Positions 55,397 through 63,697 of a stretch of 64,000 nt of DNA are shown piece after piece. The stretch lies in the NCBI GenBank assembly GCA_020851565.1, contig JADZCN010000120.1, forward strand, positions 23,605-87,604. The letters are read 5' to 3'. Within the stretch, counting starts at the first letter, position 1; the number at the start of each line of letters is the position of its first letter. The notes beneath the pieces are model-generated. The model did not search any database, had not been told where the DNA came from, and was given only the letters and a program-made list of their open reading frames with translations. The DNA is from Acidobacteriota bacterium (lineage in GTDB: Bacteria > Acidobacteriota > Vicinamibacteria > Vicinamibacterales > UBA2999). The position numbers were made by a program, and so were the translations under genes.

Positions 55397-55837
55397 ATGC
55401 TCACGCCTCACCGAGCGTCGGCGCTCGCCCTGGCCGTGGCGGGGCTCTTCGCGGTCGGCTCCACGGCCACGTTCGCGCAGGCTGCCAGGCCGACCTCGGT
55501 GGAACAGAGAGCCAGCGGCCGCACGCTCTACATGGAGCACTGCGCCAGCTGCCACGGCACCTCGGGCCGCGGGGACGGCCCCGCGGCCGACAGCCTGCGT
55601 GCCCGGCCCACGGACCTCACCCACTTCGCACGCGCCAACGGCGGCGTCTTCCCGGCGGAGAAGACGCGGCAGATCATCGACGGCCGTGGCGTCGCGTCGC
55701 ACGGCAGCGTCGAGATGCCGGTCTGGGGCCACGTGTTCAAGGCCTCGTCGCCGGCCGGCGGAAGCGCCGTGCGGCAGCGCATCGAGGCCATCGTCGCCTA
55801 TCTCGAGTCGATCCAGGAGCGCGCCGGGCACGAGTGA
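55397..55837 (+). CDS. Periplasmic c-type cytochrome
   Basis: A 146-aa protein with signal peptide (ALALAVAGLFAVGSTATFAQ) and one haem-binding CASCH (about residue 50). GRGDGPAADSLRARPTDLTHFA is typical of small class I cytochromes; VEMPVWGHVF supplies the axial Met. It should carry electrons in the periplasm. Its TGA overlaps the GTG of the Lgt homologue (GTGA). Confidence 0.9.
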   Translation: MLTPHRASALALAVAGLFAVGSTATFAQAARPTSVEQRASGRTLYMEHCASCHGTSGRGDGPAADSLRARPTDLTHFARANGGVFPAEKTRQIIDGRGVASHGSVEMPVWGHVFKASSPAGGSAVRQRIEAIVAYLESIQERAGHE

Positions 55838-56862
55838 GGGACGTGGACGAGATGGTGCTGGCAACCTACGTCCACGACATCGACCCGATCATCTTCAGCG
55901 TGGCCGGCGTCCACCTCTGGTGGTACGGCCTCGGATACAGCCTGGGCTTCTGGCAGCTGCACCGCTTCGTCCGGCGGCATCGCGCCTCGCTCGCGCTGGA
56001 CGAGCGCGACGCCGCGACCCTCGCGCTCCTCGTCATCATTGGCGTCCTGGCTGGCGGCCGCTCGTTCGCCATGGTCTTCGACGAGTGGCACTTCTACCGG
56101 AACCACCTCTCCTTCGCCCCGCGCCTGTGGCTGGGCGGCATGGCCACGCACGGCCTGCTGACCGGCGCGGCGGCCGGGGTCGCCCTGTTCTCCCTCGCGT
56201 GGCGCCGATCGTTCCTGCGGCTGGCCGACGTGCTGGTGATTCCCGGCGCGTTCCTGATGGGTATGGGCCGCCTCGGCAACTTCATCGACGGCATCATCGT
56301 CGGCGGCCTGACCGACGCGTGGTGGGGCGTGCAGTTCCCGTACGCGGAGGGCGTGCGGCACCCGGTCGTGCTCTACGACGGCCTCAAGAACCTGCTGCTG
56401 GTGCCGTATCTCATGCACGTGCGCGCCACGAACCCCACTCCCGGCGCCACGGCCGCGCGCTTCGTGTTCTGGTATGCCTTCCTGCGCTTCTTCCTCGATC
56501 TCTTCCGCGACTACCCCACCCACCGCCTGGCGCTCGGCACGGGGCAGACGCTGAACATCGTGATGGCCATCCTGGGCGCGGTGCTGCTGGTGCGCTCTCG
56601 CCTCCGCCGACTCGGGCGGCTGCAGCACTCCGAGGTCCCGCCCGATGCGCCGCCGGTCGAGTTGCGCGCGCCCCTGTGGTGGCAGCGGGCCGCGCTGGCG
56701 GCGGTCCTGCTGTTCTGCCTCGCGATCCCCAGCCACTGGACGCAGAACGTGCCGCGGCAGTACGAATCACGTCATCCGGGGCTCCGGCACTCGTGGCTCT
56801 ACCCGGACATCGACACGGCGCCGCCGCGCGCTCCGTCATCGCTCGAGCCCGCGGGACGCTAG
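55834..56862 (+). CDS. lgt: Prolipoprotein diacylglyceryl transferase homologue
   Basis: A 342-aa seven-helix protein. LWWYGLGYSLGF, LWLGGMATHGLLTGAAAG (catalytic His), MGRLGNFIDGIIVGGLTDAWWGVQFPY and RFFLDLFRDY match Lgt motifs; however the canonical GNFINGELxGR reads GNFIDGIIVGG. The tail after the last helix has an extra about 60 residues. It would add diacylglycerol to lipoprotein cysteines. The diverged motif leaves open a paralogue with altered substrate. GTG start coupled to the cytochrome gene. Confidence 0.8.
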   Translation: MRDVDEMVLATYVHDIDPIIFSVAGVHLWWYGLGYSLGFWQLHRFVRRHRASLALDERDAATLALLVIIGVLAGGRSFAMVFDEWHFYRNHLSFAPRLWLGGMATHGLLTGAAAGVALFSLAWRRSFLRLADVLVIPGAFLMGMGRLGNFIDGIIVGGLTDAWWGVQFPYAEGVRHPVVLYDGLKNLLLVPYLMHVRATNPTPGATAARFVFWYAFLRFFLDLFRDYPTHRLALGTGQTLNIVMAILGAVLLVRSRLRRLGRLQHSEVPPDAPPVELRAPLWWQRAALAAVLLFCLAIPSHWTQNVPRQYESRHPGLRHSWLYPDIDTAPPRAPSSLEPAGR

Positions 56863-57014
56863 CCGGGGCTGAAGCTGAACCATTTACCGTCATCGGCGGG
56901 CCGCTCGCCTTCGGCGCCGATTCCGCGGCATGATGGCGTATCGTGCCGGGCTCGTCCTGCCGGCGCAGCCGGCATCCAACGTGGCCCGCTCACGCGCGAC
57001 AAAGGAGGACCACG

Positions 57015-58229
57015 ATGACCACCTCGTACGACGCCATCGTCGTGGGAGCGCGCTGCGCCGGTTCGCCGACGGCGATGCTCCTGGCGCGCAAGGGATACCG
57101 CGTGCTGGTGGTGGACCGCGCGCGATTTCCAAGCGATGCCCTTTCCACGCACGTCATCCAACCCGTGGGCGTCGCGGCACTCGCGCGATGGGGCCTGCTC
57201 GATCGACTCGTGGCCACGGGCTGCCCGTCCATCCACACGTACGCCTTCAATTTCGGCCCCTTGACCATCAGCGGCTCGCCCGGCTCCCAGGAGGCGCCGG
57301 TCGCGTACTGCCCGCGGCGGACCGTGCTGGACAAGCTGCTCGTCGATGCGGCCGCCGAGGCCGGCGCGGAGGTGCGCGAGGGCTTCATCGTCGAGGAGTT
57401 GCTCGTCGAAGACGGCCGCGCGTGCGGCATCCGGGGCCGGCTGAAGGACGGCGATCCGCTCATCGAGCGGGCGCACGTCGTCGTGGGCGCCGACGGATGG
57501 CATTCCGTCGTGGCCAGGGCCGCCGTGGCAGAGGAGTACCGGCAGAAGCCGCCGCTCCTGGCGTCGTACTACAGCTATTGGAGCGGGCTGCCGATGGACG
57601 GCCAGCTGGAGTTCTACATCCGGCATCGGCGGGGATTCGGGGCGGCGCCCACGCACGACGGCCTCACGCTCATCATCGGCGGCTGGCCCTACTCGGAGTT
57701 CATCGCGAACCGGGCGGACGTCGAGGGCACGTTTCACCAGATGCTGGAGCTGGTGCCCGAGTTCGCCGATCGCGTGCGCAGCGCGAAGCGCGTGGAGCGC
57801 TTCGCCGGCGCGGCGATCCCGAACTACTTCCGCAAGCCATATGGGCGCGGCTGGGTGCTGGTTGGCGATGCGGGCTACTTGAAGGACTCGATCACCGCAC
57901 AGGGGATTGCAGACGCGTTCCGCGACGCGGAGCTGTGCGCGGAGGCGCTGGACCAGGTGCTGAGCGGCGCACGCGCCTTCGAGGAGGCCATGGCGGGTTA
58001 CCAGCACATCCGCGACGCGCACGTCCTGCCGATGTACGAGCTCACGTGTCAGCTCGCCATGCTGGAGCCCCCGCCGACCGAAATGCAGCAGCTGCTGGCA
58101 GCAATCCATGGCAACCGGGCGGCCTCGGACGGGTTCGTGAAGGCCAACGCGGGGACCATCTCGCCCGCGGCGTTCTTCGCACCGGAGAACATCGGGGCGA
58201 TCGTGGCCGGTGGCAAGCCGGCGAACTGA
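57015..58229 (+). CDS. FAD-dependent oxidoreductase, geranylgeranyl-reductase/monooxygenase-like
   Basis: A 404-aa flavoprotein. AAAGGAGG precedes ATG 57015. FAD-binding YDAIVVGARCAGSPTAMLLARKG (GxGxxG variant GARCAG), RVLVVDRARFPSDALSTH, VVVGADGWHS and the second FAD motif VLVGDAGYLKDSITAQGI. It belongs to the broad PHBH/GGR superfamily. Substrate unknown; no terpenoid or phenolic pathway gene is adjacent. Confidence 0.84.
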   Translation: MTTSYDAIVVGARCAGSPTAMLLARKGYRVLVVDRARFPSDALSTHVIQPVGVAALARWGLLDRLVATGCPSIHTYAFNFGPLTISGSPGSQEAPVAYCPRRTVLDKLLVDAAAEAGAEVREGFIVEELLVEDGRACGIRGRLKDGDPLIERAHVVVGADGWHSVVARAAVAEEYRQKPPLLASYYSYWSGLPMDGQLEFYIRHRRGFGAAPTHDGLTLIIGGWPYSEFIANRADVEGTFHQMLELVPEFADRVRSAKRVERFAGAAIPNYFRKPYGRGWVLVGDAGYLKDSITAQGIADAFRDAELCAEALDQVLSGARAFEEAMAGYQHIRDAHVLPMYELTCQLAMLEPPPTEMQQLLAAIHGNRAASDGFVKANAGTISPAAFFAPENIGAIVAGGKPAN

Positions 58230-58286
58230 TGGGGCCGGAGGCCCTCACCCTGGTGATTCGACGAGGCGCGTGGGCGAGGCGGGCGC

Positions 58287-59066
58287 CTACCCGGCGCTTG
58301 CCGTCTGCCCGTGTGCCGCGGCGTCCGTCGTTCGCTGCCGACCGCCCACGGGCAGCAGCATCGGCACGCTTCGCCGATACGTCTCGTACGCGGCACCGTG
58401 CTCGGCCACGAGATCCCGCTCCTCGAACTGGATGGCCAGGACGATGTAGGCGGTGGTGGCCAGCGCGAACAACAGGTGCGCCAGCGTCATCGTCGGCGTC
58501 ATCCAGAACGCGAGCAGGAACCCGAAGTACAGCGGATGCCGCACGAGCCGGTACGGCAGCGGCGTCCGGAACGACACACGGGTGTACGGCTGCCCGACCA
58601 GCGACAGCCACACCTGTCTCAGGCCGAACAGGTCGAAGTGGTTGATGAGGAACGTGACGGTGAGGACGGTCGCCCAGCCAGTGGCGAAGAGCGCCCACAG
58701 CACCAGCCGGGCGGCGGGGCTCTTCACCGACCAGATCTCGATGCCGACGGGACGCCACTGCCAGAACAGCAGCAGGAGCGCCAGGCTGGCGCACAGCACG
58801 TAGGTGGACCGCTCGATGGGCCAGGGGACGATGCGCGTCCATCGCGCCTTGAACCAGCGGCGCGCCATCACGCTGTGCTGCACGGCGAAGACGGTCAGGA
58901 GCGCGCAGTTCACCGCGAGCGCCAAGGCTAGCGAGCCCTCCAGCGGCCCGTCGAGTTGCCGAGGCACGGCAAAGCCCCCGACGAACGCAATCGCGTAGAG
59001 GAACGTCGCGAGGAAGATCAGGTACGACACGACACCGTAGGCGAAGAACAGCAGACGCTGGAGCAC
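58287..59066 (-). CDS. mddA: Methanethiol S-methyltransferase (MddA-like)
   Basis: A 259-aa membrane methyltransferase of the NnrU/isoprenylcysteine-methyltransferase group. FLYAIAFVGGFAVP, FAVQHSVMARRWFKARWTR, FLINHFDLFGLRQVWL and YRLVRHPLYFGFLLAFWMTPTMT with EERDL are the MddA-type signature as I recall it. MddA methylates methanethiol to dimethyl sulfide with SAM. AGGAGGG precedes GTG 59066. It is divergent from the alpha/beta-hydrolase-LuxR gene, sharing a 119-bp regulatory gap. Confidence 0.78.
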   Translation of the reverse strand: MLQRLLFFAYGVVSYLIFLATFLYAIAFVGGFAVPRQLDGPLEGSLALALAVNCALLTVFAVQHSVMARRWFKARWTRIVPWPIERSTYVLCASLALLLLFWQWRPVGIEIWSVKSPAARLVLWALFATGWATVLTVTFLINHFDLFGLRQVWLSLVGQPYTRVSFRTPLPYRLVRHPLYFGFLLAFWMTPTMTLAHLLFALATTAYIVLAIQFEERDLVAEHGAAYETYRRSVPMLLPVGGRQRTTDAAAHGQTASAG

Positions 59067-59127
59067 GGCAACCCTCCTGGTTCCCGCGAGGATGCCGCCG
59101 TCACGGCCTGCCGCCTATCGGCGGATT

Positions 59128-59155
59128 GTCCCGGTCCACCTGGCATGGCCGGGAC
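59128..59155. promoter_or_regulatory. Inverted repeat GTCCCGG-N14-CCGGGAC
   Basis: Perfect 7-bp arms in the divergent gap between mddA and the LuxR-fusion gene. A further TGTCCC lies near 59167. Possible operator of the LuxR-type protein, by position only. Confidence 0.45.
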
Positions 59156-59185
59156 GGATGTGAGACAAATGTCCCAGCCACGACG

Positions 59186-60262
59186 ATGAGCACGCCCTCG
59201 AAGCTACGGCAGCACGTCCGCTACGTCACGGCCCCTGACGGGACGCGCCTGGCCTGGGCCGAGTCGGGAACCGGCCCGGCCGTCGTCAAGGCGGCGAACT
59301 GGCTGACCCACCTCGAGTACGAGTGGGACAGCCCGGTCTGGAGGCACTGGCTCCAGTTCTTCTCCGCCCACTGCCGCTTCGTGCGCTACGACGAGCGGGG
59401 CTGCGGCATGAGCGACTGGAACGCCGGCGGCGTGCTGTCGGCCGACCAGTGGGTCGGAGACCTCGAGTCGGTGGTCGATGCGGCCGGCCCCTCCGGGCCC
59501 GTCACGCTGCTGGGCATCTCGCAGGGCGCGGCCACGTGCGTGGACTACGCGGTCCGGCATCCGGAGCGCGTCGCGCGGATGATCCTGTACGGCGGCTACG
59601 CCCGCGGCGCGTCCCTGCGGGGGACGCCGGAGACCCAGCGGGCCTTCCGCGCGATGGTCGAGCTCGCACGCGTCGCCTGGGACAAGGACAATCCCACCTT
59701 CCGCCAGGTGTTCACCGCGCGCTTCATTCCCGGTGGCACGCACGAGCAGGTGGAATGGTTCAACGCGCTGTGCCGCAAGACGACGACGGGGGCGATCGTC
59801 GGCGATCTGCTGGAGGCGCGGGCCGCCGTGGACATCACGGCCCTGCTGGGGCAGGTGCGCACACCGACGCTGGTGCTGCACGCGCGCGACGACGAGGTCA
59901 TCCCGATCGAGGAGGGCCGTCGGCTGGCCGGCGGCATTGCCGGGGCCGAGTTCGTGGAGCTCGAGTCGCGCAACCACGTGCTGCTGGAACACGAGCCCGC
60001 GTGGCGCCGGTTCCAGGAGGCAGTGCTGGAGTTCCTGCACATCGACGCCCCCGCTGCTTCGACGTTTGCCGCCCTGTCCGCGCGCGAGCGCGCGGTGCTG
60101 GCGCTGATGGCCGACGGGCTGAGCAACGCGGACATCGCGGAGCGCCTGCAGATCAGCGAGAAGACGGTCCGCAATCACGCGACCAGCATCTTCGACAAGC
60201 TGGGCGTCTGGTCGCGCGCGCAGGCCATCGTCTTCGCGCGGGAGCACGGGTTTACGGGCTGA
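59186..60262 (+). CDS. Alpha/beta-hydrolase fused to a LuxR-type HTH
   Basis: A 358-aa protein. The N-terminal about 275 residues are an alpha/beta hydrolase with LLGISQGAATCV (nucleophile Ser), HARDDEVIP (Asp) and SRNHVLLEHEP (His), so the triad looks complete. The C-terminal about 65 residues are GerE/LuxR: LSARERAVLALMADGLSNADIAERLQISEKTVRNHATSIFDKLG. A ligand-sensing or ligand-cleaving transcription factor is suggested. ATG 59186 has no Shine-Dalgarno. Divergent from mddA. Confidence 0.87.
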   Translation: MSTPSKLRQHVRYVTAPDGTRLAWAESGTGPAVVKAANWLTHLEYEWDSPVWRHWLQFFSAHCRFVRYDERGCGMSDWNAGGVLSADQWVGDLESVVDAAGPSGPVTLLGISQGAATCVDYAVRHPERVARMILYGGYARGASLRGTPETQRAFRAMVELARVAWDKDNPTFRQVFTARFIPGGTHEQVEWFNALCRKTTTGAIVGDLLEARAAVDITALLGQVRTPTLVLHARDDEVIPIEEGRRLAGGIAGAEFVELESRNHVLLEHEPAWRRFQEAVLEFLHIDAPAASTFAALSARERAVLALMADGLSNADIAERLQISEKTVRNHATSIFDKLGVWSRAQAIVFAREHGFTG

Positions 60263-60760
60263 TCAGCCCGGAGGCTCGAGCAGCCGCGCGGCCAGATCCA
60301 CCGCATCCTCGAGCGTGGCGGCCGCGTGGACGAGCGGACCGCCGAGGCCGGTCCAGAAGTCGGCGGTTGCGCGAGGCGGGTCGAGCAGGATGATGTGCCG
60401 GCCCTTCTTGATGGCGAGTGCGATTTCGGCGGCAGTGCCCGGGCTCATTCCGCACACGACCACGATGTGGCTGCTCAGGATGTTGACGACGTCGCGGGCC
60501 TCGCCCATGCCCGTGACGATGCGTATGTCGGCGAAGGTGGACGCGGACGCGTCGGTTTCGTGCGGCAGGATCCCGATGGTGAGGCCGCCGGCGCGCTTCG
60601 CCCCGGCGAGCGCCGCGTCCATCACGCCGGCGGACCGCCCTCCGGTGAGCACCACCCATCCGCGCCGCGCGATGAGCTCGCCGAGGCGCTCTGCCGACTC
60701 ACACTCGGCGGCCGTGGCGGTTTCGCCGGGCCCCATGACGCCGACCACGATGCGAGGCAT
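60263..60760 (-). CDS. TIGR00725/LOG-type nucleotide-binding protein
   Basis: A 165-aa Rossmann-like protein: RIVVGVMGPGETATAAECESAERLGELIARRGWVVLTGGRSAGVMDAALAGAKRAGG, then GILPHETDASASTFADIRIVTGMGEARD, SHIVVVCGMSPGTAAEIALAIKKGRHIILL. Related to SLOG/lysine-decarboxylase-like proteins; PGTAAE resembles the PGGxGTxxE loop. TATCGT ends 6 nt before ATG 60760: leaderless. Exact reaction unknown. Confidence 0.8.
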   Translation of the reverse strand: MPRIVVGVMGPGETATAAECESAERLGELIARRGWVVLTGGRSAGVMDAALAGAKRAGGLTIGILPHETDASASTFADIRIVTGMGEARDVVNILSSHIVVVCGMSPGTAAEIALAIKKGRHIILLDPPRATADFWTGLGGPLVHAAATLEDAVDLAARLLEPPG

Positions 60761-60799
60761 GCGGGAACGATAGCGCGGCATGGGGCGGCCGTACAGCCG

Positions 60800-60826
60800 A
60801 AAGGCCGTCGGACGCCGACGGCCTTT
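60800..60826. terminator. Intrinsic terminator next to the left att copy
   Basis: Perfect 12-bp stem (AAAGGCCGTCGG), ACG loop, with A/T tracts on both sides. Reading leftwards it follows the tRNA 3'-end copy at 60840-60854 exactly as a tRNA terminator would; reading rightwards it would end other transcripts. Confidence 0.85.
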
Positions 60827-60839
60827 TGCTGCAAGTATC

Positions 60840-60854
60840 TTTGGTTGCGGGGGC
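60840..60854 (-). repeat. tRNA 3'-end copy, left attachment site
   Basis: TTTGGTTGCGGGGGC, identical to 63698-63712. Its complement GCCCCCGCAACCA is the 3' end of initiator tRNA-Met including CCA. No tRNA body adjoins it, so it is a scar of integration at a tRNA end. Confidence 0.7.
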
Positions 60855-61114
60855 GTGCAGCCAGCGGTACTTGCAGCTGTGGAGCGGCGCAGCATTAGAA
60901 GCCGATGCGTCGCCAGAGTACTCGGCATCTGTCGCCTGATTTACCCGTGACGTCGCGGTGTCGCTCGATCGTGAAGTACCTCTCGACAGCGCGGACGAGT
61001 CCACTCCAGGTCAAGACCTTTGCGCAGCCTGGCGAGAGCTCGTCGCCGTGCGGCTGCGAATGACTTCCGATGTGCGGTCGTGGACTTCGCTTTTCGAACC
61101 ACCGGAACCTCCGT
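60855..61114. other. Non-coding left part of the small island
   Basis: No supported gene. Short open frames on the minus strand lack ribosome sites. Composition is less GC-rich than the core genes. GCAAGTA...TACTTGC (60831-60837 with 60870-60876) brackets the att copy as an inverted repeat. Confidence 0.4.
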
Positions 61115-61411
61115 TCAACGCGCTCGCCAGTATTCCGGCCGCCGCCGCGCATGGGCGACAGCGACGATTAGCACGTTGTCGCCTCGTACGCGATACACGA
61201 CGAAGAACGGAAACCGGCGCAATAGTACGCGCCGGGTATTTCCGACATAGGGAGAACCGGTATTGGGTCGTTCGGAAATCAGATCGACCGCCCGATCGAG
61301 CTCCCGCTGAAAACGAGCGGACGCGGTCTCGTTTCGTTCGCGGTACCATCGCTCGGCAGCCTTCGCTTCGTCGGCAGCAAGCGGATGGAATTCGACCGCG
61401 AACTGGGGCAT
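61115..61411 (-). CDS. ParE/RelE-family toxin
   Basis: A 98-aa toxin: VEFHPLAADEAKAAERWYRERNETASARFQRELDRAVDLISERPNTGSPY, then RRVLLRRFPFFVVYRVRGDNVLIVAVAHARRRPEYW. The fold is RelE/ParE; the target (gyrase or ribosome) cannot be told. ATG 61411 overlaps the antitoxin stop (TGATG), the usual antitoxin-first order. Confidence 0.9.
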   Translation of the reverse strand: MPQFAVEFHPLAADEAKAAERWYRERNETASARFQRELDRAVDLISERPNTGSPYVGNTRRVLLRRFPFFVVYRVRGDNVLIVAVAHARRRPEYWRAR

Positions 61412-61635
61412 CAGCGCGCGGCGAGTCGGCGGCGGACCTCTGCCCAGGGAACTGTCTTGACGGCTCCTCCATCGAGCTCCGCCACGCGTCGGTTAACCTC
61501 GGCTGCCCAAGCCGCCTCGGCGTCCTCGTCAACGTCGGTATCGAGGCTATCGAGCAATGACCCGGCGAGTGCTGCGCGGGCCTCGGTAGGGAGCGCCAAG
61601 GCGTCCTTCAGGATCTCCGCTGCGTCACGCTTCAT
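61411..61635 (-). CDS. Addiction-module antitoxin
   Basis: A 74-aa protein of the TIGR02574 addiction-module type: AEILKDALALPTEARAALAGSLLDSLD and AWAAEVNRRVAELDGGAVKTVPWAEVRRRL. It should bind and neutralise the ParE/RelE toxin encoded just downstream. Confidence 0.88.
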   Translation of the reverse strand: MKRDAAEILKDALALPTEARAALAGSLLDSLDTDVDEDAEAAWAAEVNRRVAELDGGAVKTVPWAEVRRRLAAR

Positions 61636-62050
61636 GACTCCATTTTAGCTGGACAGACGGTGCCTGGTACCCGTTTCCAAGCGGGCCGGGCGCGGGGTAG
61701 TAGATTGCGTCTTGTCCGAAAAGCCGACCACTTCCGCGCCGAGCAGGGCGGCGTCTAACGCTGCAAATGTGTAATCGACCCGATTTGCGCTGGCGCCGAT
61801 GTCGCGCGATAATGCTTGGGCTGGTTGCTTCTCTGGCAACCGGCGGAACATCGAACTCGACGCAACAGCGGAGGAGACCATGTCCCCTATTGCACGCCGC
61901 CCGATGCCGTCGAGCCTGCCCCCCGCCGCGTAAGTAATCCGGCCGGTCGGGCCGGCTCCCATCGCTTTCAACAACAACCAAGTTGACGGCCGCAGTCTAC
62001 GTGTCTGCGAGGGCCGGGTGCGCGTGCGCGCGCAGCAGGGGAGCTTCGTC
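61636..62050. other. 415-bp gap of the island without a supported gene
   Basis: A 110-codon minus-strand frame (61645-61977) has no ribosome site and no recognised motif, and is not called. The stretch may be remnant DNA plus the promoter of the RbfA-like/RtcB operon; no clear -35/-10 pair was found. Confidence 0.4.
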
Positions 62051-62461
62051 TTGAAACACCAGAATCGTCGTCGTAAACAGTCAGCATTCGAGAATCCAGA
62101 TTTCGCCGAGGCCCTGTACGGGGCTTCATCCGATCGTCTCTCCTCGGGTCGGCAGGGAGAGCGAAAGGCACGTCAGTTCTGTCGACAGGTGCAGCGGGCA
62201 CTCAACTTGGCGCTCGCAGATCGCATTGCCGACGATGGCTTGAACGACTTGTTCGTCGAGGACGTGTCGCCGGCGCCGGACTGCGGGCACCTGCTGGTCC
62301 ATGTTGTTATCCCGGTCGACCGGCCGGTAGCGGACGCTCTTAGCGCGCTCCGTCGAGATGCGCCACGCCTCCGTTCGGAGGTCGCCATGGCCATCACTCG
62401 CAAGCGTGCGCCGGAGTTGTCGTTTGTACCGGCCTTTCCGGATGGAGGTGATGATGAGTGA
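62051..62461 (+). CDS. RbfA-like KH-fold protein coupled to RtcB
   Basis: A 136-aa protein. TTG 62051 is chosen (AGGGGAG 7 nt upstream); a GTG at 62018 is an alternative. Basic head KHQNRRRKQ, then RKARQFCRQVQRALNLALAD, LFVEDVSPAPDCGHLLVHVVIP and LRSEVAMAITRKRAPELSFVPAF, which follow the ribosome-binding factor A pattern (helix, strand, helix, R-x-x-A..RKRxPELxF). RbfA binds the 30S subunit near the 16S 5' domain. It is too diverged to be the housekeeping rbfA. Overlaps the RtcB gene by 8 nt. Confidence 0.65.
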   Translation: MKHQNRRRKQSAFENPDFAEALYGASSDRLSSGRQGERKARQFCRQVQRALNLALADRIADDGLNDLFVEDVSPAPDCGHLLVHVVIPVDRPVADALSALRRDAPRLRSEVAMAITRKRAPELSFVPAFPDGGDDE

Positions 62462-63593
62462 GCCATCGCTCGCACCCATCCAGGCCTGGCTGACCGCACC
62501 AATGAAGCACGACGTGTCGGAGGCGATCGAACGCCTCCGACGCGCGCCGGACGTTCAACAGATCGCCGTCATGCCGGACGTACACCTTGCGACCGACGTC
62601 TGCATCGGAGTGGTGGTCGCCACCTCGCGGCTGATCTATCCGCAGGCCGTTGGTGGCGACATCGGTTGCGGCATGCTGGCGGTCGGCTTCGACGTGGAAG
62701 CGACCGCGCTCGAGGACCCCAAGGTCGCCGGCCGAGTCCTCTCGGAACTTGGTCGCGCTGTTCCCGCTCGTCGCCGGAATCGTCGTGCAGCGATTGCGCC
62801 TCCTCCCGAGCTGGAGCTGGCGAGGCTTAGCCACCCTACCTTGGAGGCGATGAGCCGCAACGAAGGGGCGATAGAGTTTGCGACACTCGGCAGCGGAAAC
62901 CATTTCCTCGAGCTTCAGAGCGATGAGGACGAGCGGCTCTGGCTGATGGTCCACAGTGGATCCCGAGGGATGGGTCCAGCGATCCGCGATCACCATTTGG
63001 CTCACGGCGAGGACGTGGGCGGCGGGCTCCGAGCGCTGGATGCCACCACTGACCAAGGCACCAGGTATCTCAACGACGCCGCCTGGGCGCGACGCTTCGC
63101 AGACGCAAGTCGAAGGGCCATGGCCGTCGAAGTAGCCACCGTGATTGAGGCGGTCCTGCGTGCCCGCATCTGCTGGGAGACAGTCATCTCAACGGATCAC
63201 AACCACGTGTCGCTCGAATGCCACGGAGACCGCAACCTCTGGGTCCATCGCAAGGGTGCGATGCCCGCCGGCCTCGGCCAAAGAGGGGTACTGCCCGGTT
63301 CGATGGGCAGTCTCAGCTTCCATGTGGAAGGTCGTGGTCACGACCCTGCGCTGTGCTCAAGCGCTCACGGCGCGGGCCGAGCATTGAGTCGGACCGCGGC
63401 CCGCGAAAAGGTGACCGAGCGTGCGCTTCGCAGGCAGATGGAGGGTGTCTGGTACGACTACCGGCTCGCCAATCGGCTTCGTGACGAAGCGCCTGCCGCG
63501 TATAAGGATATCCGGGCCGTACTGCGTGCCCAGAAGGAACTCGTTAAGGTCACCCGGACTCTTCGCCCGGTGCTCAACTACAAGGGCACGTGA
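62454..63593 (+). CDS. rtcB: RtcB-family RNA ligase
   Basis: A 379-aa GTP/Mn-dependent ligase that joins 2',3'-cyclic phosphate (or 3'-phosphate) and 5'-OH RNA ends. Metal and guanylate residues are present: PDVHLATDVCIG, GGDIGCGM (Cys72), GSGNHFLEL (His150), HSGSRG (His167), DHNHVSLE, and AHGAGR with His305 as the likely guanylylated His. GGAGG lies 5 nt before ATG 62454, inside the RbfA-like gene. Slightly shorter than E. coli RtcB. No archease gene nearby. Confidence 0.93.
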   Translation: MSEPSLAPIQAWLTAPMKHDVSEAIERLRRAPDVQQIAVMPDVHLATDVCIGVVVATSRLIYPQAVGGDIGCGMLAVGFDVEATALEDPKVAGRVLSELGRAVPARRRNRRAAIAPPPELELARLSHPTLEAMSRNEGAIEFATLGSGNHFLELQSDEDERLWLMVHSGSRGMGPAIRDHHLAHGEDVGGGLRALDATTDQGTRYLNDAAWARRFADASRRAMAVEVATVIEAVLRARICWETVISTDHNHVSLECHGDRNLWVHRKGAMPAGLGQRGVLPGSMGSLSFHVEGRGHDPALCSSAHGAGRALSRTAAREKVTERALRRQMEGVWYDYRLANRLRDEAPAAYKDIRAVLRAQKELVKVTRTLRPVLNYKGT

Positions 63594-63661
63594 TGGCCGG
63601 TCGACGCTCGTGATTCTCGAATGGCCGACGCCGCGAGGGGAACGGAAGTGCAGAAAGCAAA

Positions 63662-63690
63662 AGAGGTTACGGCGAGTCACCGTAACCCCT
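63662..63690 (-). terminator. Intrinsic terminator next to the right att copy
   Basis: Stem GGTTACGG (63665-63672) / CCGTAACC (63680-63687), loop of 7; on the minus strand TCTTTTGCTTTC follows. Like the left copy, it sits just past a tRNA 3'-end sequence. Confidence 0.8.
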
Positions 63691-63697
63691 TGATAGA

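Noticed and set aside
61645..61977. 110-codon minus-strand frame in the small island
   Set aside because: No ribosome site, no recognisable motif, and no coupling to neighbours.
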